The position numbers and the translations under genes were made by a program. Under the pieces are notes generated by a model that did no database searches, had not been told where the DNA came from, and saw nothing but the letters and a program-made list of their open reading frames with translations. DNA of 64,000 nucleotides from the NCBI GenBank assembly GCA_009733575.1, contig ML769400.1, positions 310,001 through 374,000 on the forward strand, written 5' to 3'. Every line of letters starts with the position of its first letter. Position 1 is the first letter of the stretch. Positions 47,346 through 58,500 of this stretch are shown piece after piece. The stretch comes from Gymnopus androsaceus JB14 (Eukaryota; Basidiomycota; Agaricomycetes; Agaricales; Omphalotaceae).

Positions 47346-48528
47346 AGTGCCACTCACAATAGCAAGCTATTCTTGCATCGCTTAGAAGGTCCAAGGCAGG
47401 CCACAAGAAAGGCATTTACTTCCTATGAAGACATAAGGGGGCTGCTGCTGCTGCCTGGGCACGCTGGAAAGAGATGTGATACCTCATCAACTTTTCAGTG
47501 CACAGACCACAGATAGCAAGAAAAGTAGCCTAAGGCTATGCCTTCTAGCCTCCAACTAACGAATCTCAAGCTGGCTGGAACCTTGCGCCTTGCCATTGTG
47601 CAGAAGAGGAAGAGAATGAGAATTGGCGCCGGCTTTCATTGTAGTGACCGGACCTCCCCTTGATTGGTGGATCACTGCCACCTCAATTTGCCGGACTCCA
47701 GAAAGAAGACCGGAAAGTAACAGAAACCATGATCGTCCTTTCTTATCCAGAATCTGTGGGGGGTTCAACTTTGTAACTCTGCTCACCTCTGGATGCCCTA
47801 ACGAGCAAAAAGATCTGGGTCAAAAATATCGAATCATGCGTCTTCTTTTACAATTTCCCATCGTACTTTGGACTTTCTCCCAATTCGATCACAGTTCGGT
47901 TTCTCTAAGGTACGAAGGCTTCTGAGCACTTTCTAAAATGTTTTACTAGATTCAGGTGGTGGGGCGGCGGGGCGCTTGACTCTTGCTTAAGAATCACTCT
48001 AGATACCGCAGTTCTCGTGCCCAAGCCAGACACCAAAACCTTCAAGATCTCTTTGCTCGCTGTCGTAAGTTGATCTTTAGGTTGTGTATTGTTAACTGTT
48101 AATCATTCATCTCAGTTCGGTTTGAAACTTAGTACCTCACTTCGCCTTACCTAGGGTGGAGCTGCGCTGTTTTCCTTAGGATCTTTTCGGGCCCACAAGG
48201 TTCTATGTGTGCTTCAAGTGGAGTGTTCTCCGCCAAAAATGGTACAAATCACCCAGAATTGTGAATAGCCAGGGCAACAGGATGGATATACAAACGGAAT
48301 GACAGGACGACAGTCCTCATTATCCTAGATATCCTCGAGATGCAGGTGAGTGGCCGTTAATACCCGAATAAAATGAAATAAATAAATAAATAGCCACAAC
48401 ACGTTCTTGGCTCCGTGTTTGGTTTACTTTCTTTTCCATGATCCAATATTCATCAGCAAATTTGTCCAAGAAATCAACGCCCTTCGTCACGAGCATCTAG
48501 TGCCCAGGATCAGATAACGACCCACTCG
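47346..48528. other. intergenic or unresolved region
   Basis: A CTG trinucleotide run (about 47,442-47,456) is present. A plus-strand stretch around 47,990-48,215 reads protein-like over a possible intron (DTAVLVPKPDTKTFKISLLA, then GGAALFSLGSFRAHKVLC), but no start or end could be defined. Confidence 0.3.
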
Positions 48529-49481
48529 TTATGGTAGCCACTTACAGTCCTGCTCTCCACCATGAAAGTGCATCACAAGGTTATGGACGATCGTCGTCTC
48601 ATACCTGTTTCCAACCCGCTCATAATGAGAGTTATCGACCACAGTCGTGTTTTCCATGTCGTTTCCGGCACTGTAGAACGACGAATCTCCAATAGTAGCA
48701 TGGGAGAAGGAAGTTGTCGGTGTTATCCTGAAGGACGTTGCTCTGCTCGATGGTTGCGGTGGTAATGTTGGCGTAGGGATAGTGGGCGGCGGTGAGCTCC
48801 AGTTCCTTACATCTGGCGCTTCTGTTTGCTGATCTTTTGAGATCTCGTTCTCGTCTCGCGCAGGCTGCGCCTGATCAGGCCAATGGGTCTTAATTCGAGT
48901 AATACCTCTCTGGATATGGATTATCAGTCATCAAACGATATACTGCCAACAACAGCTCACCTCTAAATCTGCGCCTATCCTCTTCACATTTTCGTGGCAC
49001 ATTTTTATCTTTTCCAAGTATTGTGCCCTGAAGACTATCACCACGATTGCCCATCGTCCATCCAACACATCTACCAATTCCTTGCAGCTGATCATTGCCC
49101 TGAAAGAGGATTGCTCAGTCCACAATAGCTCGCCTCGGGTACTACCGCTGCATCACGAACTAAAAACACACGTACTCGGTGAACACCTTCAGTCTCCCCT
49201 CAAGAGCGCTCAACAGCTCCTTCTTTTGTGCACTACCGGGCGCGGCAGCATGCTCGTACATCACAATATCGACCACGTCTCGTAATTCATCCGACAACTT
49301 CTTCATCGAGTCTCCGTACCAGGGCGACAAACGAGGGAGCTCACTCTGTTCAATGCAACTATTTATTTAATCATTCCCAAACCAACGATTCGAAAAGTAC
49401 CTTGGCCCTGATATATCCAGCCATTTCATACAACGCTTCAATTCGATGCGGGTTTGCTCCAAAATTGTGCCGGGAGTTCAT
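48529..49481 (-). CDS. unrecognised protein, about 265 residues, with polar beta-prone tail
   Basis: Four or five exons give an uninterrupted frame: MNSRHNFGANPHRIEALYEM...IRAK, then SELPRLSPWYGDSMKKLSDE...GRLKVFTE, then AMISCKELVDVLDGRWAIVV...VKRIGADLE, then RGITRIKTHWPDQAQPARDE, a Pro-rich spacer, and a tail with IGDSSFYSAGNDMENTTVV and RVGNRYETTIVHN. The N-terminal half is helical and amphipathic. The tail, with spaced F, V, I, N and G (pattern like FxxxGxDMxNTxV), resembles short N/G motifs I associate with agaricomycete NLR-like and amyloid-prone proteins. That likeness is by eye only. The start may lie in a further upstream exon (to about 49,700). Confidence 0.5.
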
Positions 49482-49699
49482 GTCCTTTGTTTGGGGGAGG
49501 GGCGGCTCTATCTCCTTTGTTTATTTTAGTTGGAATTGATGCTGGTGTAGTGCTACTCGACGGACTGAGGCCAGCTGTCTTCAGCGTTGGATTGTCCTTC
49601 GACTTCTTGAACGGTCACTGTGGCAAGCGCCTATATGCGGGCGTTAATTGCACGTGTAATGGAATATTGGCAACACGGCGCTTCAAGTTCATGTCTTTC

Positions 49700-50647
49700 G
49701 CGCAAGTTCTTCTAAAAACCTACTGAGTGTACATTGCTCAGTTGAATTCATCCACTATCTTCTTGCTAGCTGGATTCATGGACTCGGAGGCTGTTTATGG
49801 GCTTTGTTCTATATGAAAAGGTCTGTCTCATAGCTTTTTCGTTCTATTCCACTCAGTATGCTTTCCCTATGTAGAGGTCGGTCTCATCTCATAGTTGTAA
49901 AAAGTCTCTTGTTGCGTAGAAAGTGACCGAGTTGTAACAATTCTTTCTCTCCGGAGAGACATTATCTCCCAGCTCTTCGGAGCACTGTTCATTCGATATT
50001 CAGTTGTATGCGAGGCTGTCGAGATCCTCTTCTGACCTCAGCCATATGTTTTTCCTTGGCAGTATGCTGGTGCGTATCTGTACTGACTGGATCCTATGGC
50101 AGGGCGTATTCGACGCTCAACATTGCGGTTCCCCTTAACAGCGTTGTTCAGGGCTATCGACATCTTCGAGCTCCCGAGGTTTCTACTGCCAGGCCGGATA
50201 TTGGCTTCTTAGAATAAAATCCTTGATATATCCGTCATGCGGATTTTTGGATGCACGAGGAACCATACCATTTCAAGACCTTCCTTTAAGTGTATTCCGA
50301 AGCATGTTCGTTTTAAGCCGCTCTTATTCTCACGTACACACTGATAACAGACTTACGCTACACTCAGATGCACGTCCCACAGGATGGACTATTTTGGTGC
50401 TGGTATCTCCGAATCATCCAAATCTTGGATCTTTCTCTCACTGAACACGTCTGAATTAGCATGGGATGCACTCGACAAGCTCAAGGAGATGTGCACCTCG
50501 CGATAACTCCATGTGCAAGATTGGTTACAATGCCATACCATCACCGGAACCATATGAGTATACCTCATGATTCTATTCAGTGCGAGAATACTATAAAGTA
50601 TTCACTATAGATTGTCAACTTAACTAGCTTTTCGCGCTGACGAGTCG
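49700..50647. other. upstream region of the sedolisin gene
   Basis: About 0.95 kb without a convincing gene. TATAAAG at 50592-50598, 50 bp before the first ATG of the sedolisin gene, is a likely core promoter element. Confidence 0.4.
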
Positions 50648-53165
50648 ATGATCATGGTCTCCCAATCTCTAACTAGATGGGTTCTTACCGCATCCCTTCT
50701 CACCACCGTCTATGCCGCCTCGTTAACACACGTAGTGCACGAAAAGCGGGATACTATTCCTAGTGGTTTCACCCTCCTCGGCTCAGCCCCTGCAGAACAG
50801 ACACTGAGCATGCGAATCAACCTTGCCATGGGTAATCAGGCAGGATTGGAGTCTGCTCTAGAGGAAGCTAGCTCGCCGACCAGCCCGACTTTCAGGGAAT
50901 GGCTCAGCAAAGAACAAGTATGTTCATCTCAGCTGCTGCCATATGAAATATGTAGCTTGACCTTGGTTTATCTAGGTCGAATCCTTCGCTGCGCCGAGTG
51001 AAGAAACTGTGCAGGCCGTGACTGCATGGCTGGATTCATTCAACATCACTTTTACCCCGGCTACACCTGCGGGAGACTGGATCAAACTCACTGTTCCCGT
51101 CAGCACAGCTAATCAACTCCTTAACACCGAGTTCAGCGTTTTCAACCACACTGAGACCGGAACGACCTCCGTCAGAACGTTGGAATACTCTATCCCTAGC
51201 GACCTTCAAGCTCATGTGAAAGCCATTCACCCGACAACCTCGTATGTGCGCTTATACTATAAACATTGCTCAATCTTAATTGAATGGATTACCGTGACAC
51301 AGATTCTCTGGACCGCTCCGTGGACGAACCCCCTTCACTCCGGTCACTGCAGCCAGATCCAAACCAACCGTTGAGAAGCGTGCAACAGTCCCGGCGAGCT
51401 GCAATGAGACAATCACACCTGCATGTAAGATTCCTAATTTTGGTACTTTTAGAATTTTCTAACATACTATTTGAAACATAGGTTTGCAAGACCTCTATGG
51501 AATTCCCACTGCACAAGTCAGCTCCTCAACAAAAAGCTCGCTGGGAGTCTCGGCATTCTCAGACCAGAATGCCAATGCGGTATGTCATCGGCAAGATAAA
51601 CCTCCACCCAAAATTAATATAATCCGCTATTTGCAGAAAGATCTGCAGACCTTTCTCAAGGATTTTAGACCTGACCTTCCTTCAACTTTGACCTTCATCA
51701 CAGAACTCTTTGACGATGCCACCAACAGTCAAACACCCTCTCAAGCCGGTATTGAAGCCGTGAGTCACTTTTACGGTGTTCGCTATGAACTACCTCCGAG
51801 TTTATTGATCCATTTTTCACAGAACCTCGACACTCAATATACCGTCGGTCTCGCAAACGGAATTCCTACTGTATTTGAAGACATTGGTAAGAGCATCAAC
51901 GCTTGTGTTAGTTTCCATATTTATACCTTTTTCAAGGCAATGATTTCCACGATGGTGCCGATGAAGGGTCAGTAGTCTCCCATAAACCATGGTAATATAC
52001 TGACGATACATACGCATTAGTTTTCTAGACAGTATCACCGACTTGCTTAATCAGACCAGCCCTCCGCTTGTGTTCTCTACGAGTTATGGATTCGATGTCG
52101 AATCAGATCTTTCCTTGAGCTTGTCTGTGTAGGTCTTTCTTCTAACCTGATATATTCTTTTTCACGAGTTGACTCGGGAATTCAGGGCGCTATGCAACAC
52201 TTACCTACAACTCACTTCCCGAGGCACTTCTATCACGTTCGCGAGTGGAGATGGTGGTGTAGCTTCGACTCCTGGTGTTCAATGCACAGGTAATTCAACT
52301 CGTATCGGCGGAGCAGCAGTAACAAAATACTTAATCCTTGATAGGAAAACCTTTCCCGCCTACGTTCCCTACATGCCCCTTGTTCGTTTGCCTCTAGTTT
52401 CAACGGGTACATTGATGCTCATGGAAATTTTCAAGTGTTACTTTGGTTGGCTCCACGCAAAACGTACCTGAAATTGGTGCAAGCTTCACTGCTGGAGGTT
52501 TCAGCAATTATTTCGCGCAGACTTCATGGCGTAAGTAGCTAATTTTCACCGCCGTGTTTCTTATTCCTTGGTTGATATACCCTTTTCAATTCTTATAGAG
52601 GCTGCCGCCGTCGACGCATACATCACCAAGCTCGGTACAACTAACAAGGGTCTTTATAACGCATCCGGTCGCGCTTATCCTGATGTTTCAGGTTCGCAAC
52701 ACCTTTTTCCAGTTCCTCCTTTGTTGCTGATCTACCACTTCTACAGCCCAAGGACAAGTTCGCAATTCAAGTTTCCCCAGTTCCTACTTTGTTGCTGATC
52801 TACCACTTCTACAGAACGTTATTATCGTAGCAGACGGCGAACAAGAATTAGTAGCTGGAACGAGCTGTTCCTCCCCAATCTTCTCAAGCGTCATTGCTCT
52901 GCTGAATGACGAGCTGTTTACTGCCGGACTGTCGCCGTTAGGCTTCTTGAACCCATGGATCTATGCCAACCCGCAAATGTTCAATGACATAACTGAAGGT
53001 GACGGGCCTTTCGTGTCTTCCTGTAGAGTTTTAATTCATGTGATCTTAGGAAATAATCCTGGATGTGGAACGCAGGGCTTCCCTGCGATGGCGGGTTGGG
53101 ATCCTGTTACTGGTATGGGGACCCCGAATTTTGCAGCGATGAGGACTGCGGCTGGTTTAAGTTAA
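50648..53165 (+). CDS. secreted sedolisin-type tripeptidyl-peptidase (S53)
   Basis: Acid serine-carboxyl peptidase, secreted as a proenzyme. ATG 50648 (a second in-frame ATG at 50654); signal peptide in MVSQSLTRWVLTASLLTTVY ending near AAS. The pro-domain (SGFTLLGSAPAEQTLSMRIN, PTFREWLSKEQ, VTAWLDSFNITF) is followed by the catalytic domain: LQDLYGIPTAQ, EANLDTQYTVGLANGIPT (Glu and Asp of the triad, four residues apart), SITFASGDGGVAS (oxyanion Asp), CPFVTLVGSTQNVPEIGASF, GGFSNYFAQTSW, YPDVSAQGQNVIIVADGE, GTSCSSPIFSSVIALLND (nucleophile Ser), and the calcium-site end GWDPVTGMGTPNF. Stop 53163-53165. All catalytic residues present, about 560-580 residues estimated. Two neighbouring introns are copies of one another (see separate entry). 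Confidence 0.88.
52692..52814 (+). repeat. duplicated intron pair around an 11-nt exon in the sedolisin gene
   Basis: Intron 1 is 52692-52746 (55 nt), the exon is 52747-52757 (CCCAAGGACAA), and intron 2 is 52758-52814 (57 nt). Both introns start GTTCGCAA and share their last ~38 nt with one mismatch (CCTC against CCTA, including TTGTTGCTGATC and CTTCTACAG). Removing both yields DVSAQGQNVIIVADGE, the expected family sequence; phases are 1 and 0. The 11-nt exon is not duplicated. Confidence 0.85.
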
Positions 53166-53785
53166 TTCTCACGCCACAAGCGCGCTCAAGCACTCAGTCC
53201 AAATCCTCTTGTTGTATGTAGGAATCAAATATCCCCTCCTCCAAATCTATATCCATATCTTCAATGAAAAGCTGCTTGGGGTTATTCCACTAAGCACTTG
53301 TTTTGTGAAGAGTTCAGAGCACACGAGCTTTGGTACAGAACTGTTGGGTAACACGGGTGCGTCGTCACTCGAGGAAGGCAGAGTCAAACAAGTAGTATCG
53401 TTGTATCCGTTGAGCTTGTAGTGCAAACGGATGAACAGATAGCTCATTTCTAACGAGCCGTGGCGAGCAACGGCACTCGGCAAAAAAAAACTTCTGACAT
53501 CTATTGAAACATGGCGATTTCGCCGGTCACAGAAATTGTTAGAATCATTCTTCGTTCTATCATAAGTAGTACATACCGCCGCTTGGGCATCGGTTTACAT
53601 AAAATAGTCTTCTTTTACATAGTCTTGATACTTTTGGGTACGGTCACACCTTGTAAGTACTGGCGTTGTACTGGCGCTTAGTATCTCATGATAGTCATCT
53701 CTTCCAATCCTCCCCGGTCCTTACGGGATATATAATGGAGTCACTCTCCAACACAGCACTGACTCTCCTCACCTTGAACATCATT
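53166..53785. other. intergenic
   Basis: About 620 bp between the sedolisin stop and the F-box-like gene. No convincing gene. An A run lies near 53,482-53,490. Confidence 0.4.
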
Positions 53786-55488
53786 ATGTCTACGAAGGAA
53801 CTGACTTTGGTCGACCTGGATGTTGATGTCCTCTATCTCATTTTGCTAACGGTGTGTTAATACCATTATCTCGAGCACACTGAATTGACAAACATCATTT
53901 CAGCTTCACGATGTCTCCAGACACTCACTCTTCTCTATGCTGCGTGTAAATCGAACATTACACAATGTTACTTTGCAGGTGATATACTGTTCGTGTCTAC
54001 TGGACTTTTCTCCCGCTCAAAAAGAGAGCACAGTCGCTCGAATCGAATCCTGGTTTAAAACGAGCTCATCCATCCTCCCATTCATCCGAAATATCACTCT
54101 CAAGGGCTCCCATCAGCCCAACGGCGACGCAGTGGACCCGGGTAAATGGTCTTGTATCATTCAACTGTTGAGTCGAATCTCCAGGCTTGCATCTTTGACA
54201 TTCGACTATCCTGAACAGCTGCCTATTGACCTCCTCTATGCTCTCCATATATATCATCCCTCTTCCCATCTCCATGTCCGTAACTGGACGCGAATTGCTG
54301 CCGACAGTCCTTTCGGTGATCCAGCCGAGGAAGCTCTGGCCAACTCCCCTTGCCTTCGTTCTCTGCACGGACATTTTATTACTGGTGATAGCCCCGACGC
54401 TGACTTTCGGGAGGAAGCCTTTAACCGTATCGCGGAGCTATCGCCTAATCTCGAGGCTATATCCAGAACTTCACGCACTGGAGGTGGTTGTATTGGATAC
54501 TTCGCCTCACCTGAAGAGTGGCGAAAACGAGCTCAAGAGGCAAAAAAGTTTGCAGTGGAAACACCTCGACGGAAATGTGTCAAGTCGCTTGAGCTGGATT
54601 CTGTTAATGCCAGTACATTGAAAAGAGCTTGACTCATACTTGGTATTAGACCGAGTCACGTCATTTAAATGCACTCGTCTCACGTCGGATTTCTTCTTTC
54701 TTACAAGCGAAGACCCGGCTTATAGACTTACTTCACTTCAAGTTCTTGATGTAGAGCTCGGGAACCCGCTGGTTACTGCGTTCTGCATCTTTCTTACATC
54801 TTGTGGACCATTGGAATCTCTATCCATTGTGTTGGAATCTTCACAGCCCTGGGGACCAATCCTTTCCCCCATACTCCTCCATCATGCCTCTTCGATTCGC
54901 ACATTGTCATTCCACCAAGTCGAATCTCCCCCGACAAGATCGATGCGCAAATGCCTATCTCTTGAAGAACTTTCTGCAATATGCCAAGCTTGTCCAGAAC
55001 TCAGCAATCTTGCGCTTGATATTGACAGAACTGTAGAGAAGGAAGAGGAAAGTATATACTATGCCATGCTTTCACGATTCTCACATCTTTGTGAATTGAC
55101 GATACATATGGATATTGGTCTCTCACATCCATCCCCTTACCCTCGAGTTGATGAAAAATTCGCGTTAGATGTATGGGAAGAGCTATCCCAGCATCCAAAG
55201 GATGGTTCAGGTATGCAGCTGCGTAAATTGGTGCTGTACATAGGGGAGCAGGATAGACGAATAGGTCGTGGTCACCCAGCTTCTTGGGTGCTGGATGAGC
55301 AGTGGAGAAGACAGTGGGTAAAGGTGCGGAGGAATGAGAGGGATGATCGGTCTAGAGAGGTAGAGGTGACTGCGAGCCGGGACTGGCAAGCTGATATTCG
55401 CGCAGCCATGCGTGCCCAAAATCGTGCCCTAAATTCAAACCCAATTTCGAACGCAAAAGACTGGGTTACAAGCATCTTTGGTTCCTAA
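53786..55488 (+). CDS. F-box/LRR-like protein, apparent one-base frame break
   Basis: Looks like one of the many agaricomycete proteins with an N-terminal F-box-like helix set and irregular leucine-rich repeats. ATG 53786 (MSTKELTLVDLDVDVLYLIL; an in-frame ATG at 53,734 is an alternative), intron 53,852-53,903, then LHDVSRHSLFSMLRVNRTLH, which resembles an F-box. LRR-like phrases follow (LSRISRLASLTFDYPEQL, SPNLEAI, LTSLQVLDVELGNPLVTAF, CPELSNLALDI). Stop 55486-55488 after DWVTSIFGS. At about 54,621-54,625 the frame ends at a TGA, while ELDSYLVLDRVTSFK continues one base off, as if an A run had gained a base; a 37-nt intron beginning GTACAT is the other option. Function unknown, possibly substrate adaptor for ubiquitin ligase. 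Confidence 0.6.
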
Positions 55489-55572
55489 TCAACTAGTCTT
55501 ATCGATTAGATACACGTATGGATAGTGCTAGTAATCTCACTATTTTGTAAAACTTATATTATCACAACAGTC

Positions 55573-58500
55573 TCATAATGATAAAGGAGGAGGTTCCTCT
55601 GGAAGCTGCCCAAGTTTTGCTAGCTCCTGGTCGTAGAACTTGACAAGCTCGCTCTTATCAGAACAAAACTCGTGCATCTTGATCCGGATTCTCTCAGCTT
55701 CCACCGCTGGTCTGTGATCCTTGCTCTTCAATGTAGTCCCCATCCGTCCAGGCCCCATTAATCGGTTCGTTAAGAACAAAAACCCCTGAGATCCACCCTG
55801 CACTTGCACAAACGCTACCCCGGTACGATGGACAAACTGCGAGTACTTGAAAGGCGAGCGGCGATAGGAATAGATAACATCAACATTTTCGGGATATAAT
55901 TCCGCCGCCTCGACGTCAACAATGAATCCAAAATGACGCAGCAAAGCGTATTCGAAATATCGCGTTGAAGGAGACCCTTCAGGAAGACGGTCTGGCATTG
56001 AAGGAAAGATAGGAGGGGCCACGGCCAAACGGACTGGGAAGCAGGACTGGAAGGCGTTGCGGTCACGGATGTCACCTATCTGAGCGACATAAGCCTCGAC
56101 AAGTTTGAGTCCGTATTTTTCAATGGTACGACTCCACTGGCGCAGCTGATTTTCGATATAAAGAGGTGTCGTCCCAATCCATTGCAGCTCAAAGTGGAAG
56201 ACAGTGCCGGGATTGTGAATGATATCGTGATGTAGAAGAACAGATTCTGCTTGGTCACTTTTTTTTCCGGGATCAATATCGATAACCATACTTTGGCTCA
56301 GAATCAATCGCTTCTTATTTCTGCGAGGGCTAGAGTTTGTAACCCGTGCACTACTCCCGGGATAATGCCCTCGAGGAATGACATCATCTGTTCGTGTTCT
56401 GAACCATCTTCGGGGAGTGGAAGCTACAGCATATTCGCCTTTGAGTCGATAAAAGTAATGTCTGCATGGAAGGAATTTGGTTTTTTTTTAATCGACCGAG
56501 AGAGAAGAGCATAACTTACCCGTCTAAAAAGTTATGGTGATCTCGCACATGCTCCAAAAGTCCTTGTTCTTGCAACTTGGAACCCCACTCTGCACCCTGC
56601 GCACGAGAGGACACGTCCCGGAACTCACGAACAAGCCAGGACACAAAGTCAAAGCCAGTAAATGAATCGGGGTAGTGAGACTTATGCCAGTGATTGTGCT
56701 TGATTGGTACTCCGTCCTCCTCTCGCATGGCTTTGGCAATCGCGCCCAGAGACATATCAGCAATCTCCCGCTCGCTCTTCATTTTTTTGCGCAATGGACC
56801 GGCAGCGTGAATTGAATCCAGTTGGTCCATCAGGGCTTCATCAAGGACTGACATGGCCGGACTTAGAGTAGTGGGTAGAAAGCGAGTAGGAGCATGGGTG
56901 GTCCCTCTTTCCTTCTCTTCAGGAGACTGCCACCGAAGTTTGGTGAACGATTCAGCGAGCTTTTCAATCCCCAGAATACGAGCTTCTTCGTCATTTAATG
57001 TCTCTCCAGAAGGTCCAGTTTTCAACGACGGTGGTTCGGAGGTGGGTATTACGATGAATCTTGTCCGCCAATACCGAAGGGATTCGTTGAACTGATGTTC
57101 GTATCCTGCGACTAACATGTCCAATCTGCGGAGCGTATCAGAGAGATCAGTATGAGAGAGAGGCATTGACCACGGACCTGTTCCAGCCATAATTCTCCAA
57201 CCCATGTGAGGTAAATAGTGTCTGGTGTGTTGTGTAGCCAACTCCCAGTTTCGGCCAGATAAGGCACTGGTACTCGAAAGGCTGTACAGGAGGCATGCGC
57301 CTCACATACCTCCGGACCTGTATTGCTTCACCCGTATAAGAAATCCGATGAATCTCGTTACTCATGCTGAGGTACACGGGATCACGCGTATTCTGAAGCA
57401 CTTGTGCCGCACCCATCGGTTTGGGGACCATTTCCTCTTCAGTATTCAAGAATGATTGTGTCCGACGAAACGGGACTGACGCAATTTCAGTCTTGCTATT
57501 AGGTGGCTGAATCACAAACTGAAATCCTTGTGCTAATCGCACGGCAGCCATGCCTCGCATCACTACCAACGCCCATGCCTTCCGTTGTTCCTCCAAAGAG
57601 CCTCTCTTGTCATTGGGAGGGATCACCAGAAACGAGCGCATCTCCCGAGGATCCACAACAAAGTCGTATGAAAATACATCATACGAGGTTTCCAGTTCCG
57701 TTATGGATGGGAAATACTCTACAGTCAAAGGGAGGCAGAATGGTGTCACGATGGAATCCCATTTGATTTCGTGCTTGGATGGGGGCACTGGAAACGTATG
57801 TTGCCAGCGTGCAGCCAAAGAAGCTTGAGAGTAGGATAAGGTGGCTGGCTGTGATGGATTTGGACGGGAGCCCGGGGAGGAAGAAGAGGAGGAAGAAAAC
57901 GGGCCAGCAGAAAGTGAGCCTATCCCACTGCGCCGTTTAGCGCCGAAATTAGGCTCCTCACGCGGAGGAGTGTTCATGGGTGACCGTCGCCAGCGTGCAG
58001 TAGGTAAGAGGGTATCCTCGTCTACGATACGGGAAGTACCGGTCCGTGAAGTCGTTCGTTTAATAGCCATGGGAGCTGCAGTCGCTGGGCTATCTGCGAT
58101 GGCTTGAGCTACAGTGATTTTGGATGAGCTGAGGGACGGGGGCATCAACGCTCGAACCAACGGTGATGAAGCAGAAGCATTCAACGCGGAAGACGAAGAA
58201 GCGGAGCCGATGGCGTTCAAGCTGGTGGTAGATGCCGATGCTGATTCTGTGGTAATCTGCGGTTCGATGGGGCCGCTTCTGAACTTGAATATCCAGGATG
58301 GGGTGAGTTTAGATGCTAGGCTGCTCCGTGAGGGGCTGGCATCTTCAAGTCGGATACGGCGCATCGATGAAGTTGACGACCGAATTGAACGACTCGGGGA
58401 ACGAGTTGGAGATGAACTGAGCGGAATCTTCAGAACGGATGGAGATGCAGTGTCGGCGTTGTGATCACGAGAGGCATGCTTGAGACTCTCTAGGTGACTC

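Noticed and set aside
54608..54650. 37-nt intron (GTACAT...TTAG) in the F-box-like gene
   Set aside because: It restores the frame, but it is shorter than every other intron here and drops the well-reading ELDSYLVL; a one-base error in the A run is preferred, not proven.
58114..58464. Plus-strand frames of 80-125 codons across 57,500-58,930
   Set aside because: Opposite strand of the Ser-rich IML1 insert; low-complexity codons create open antisense frames.
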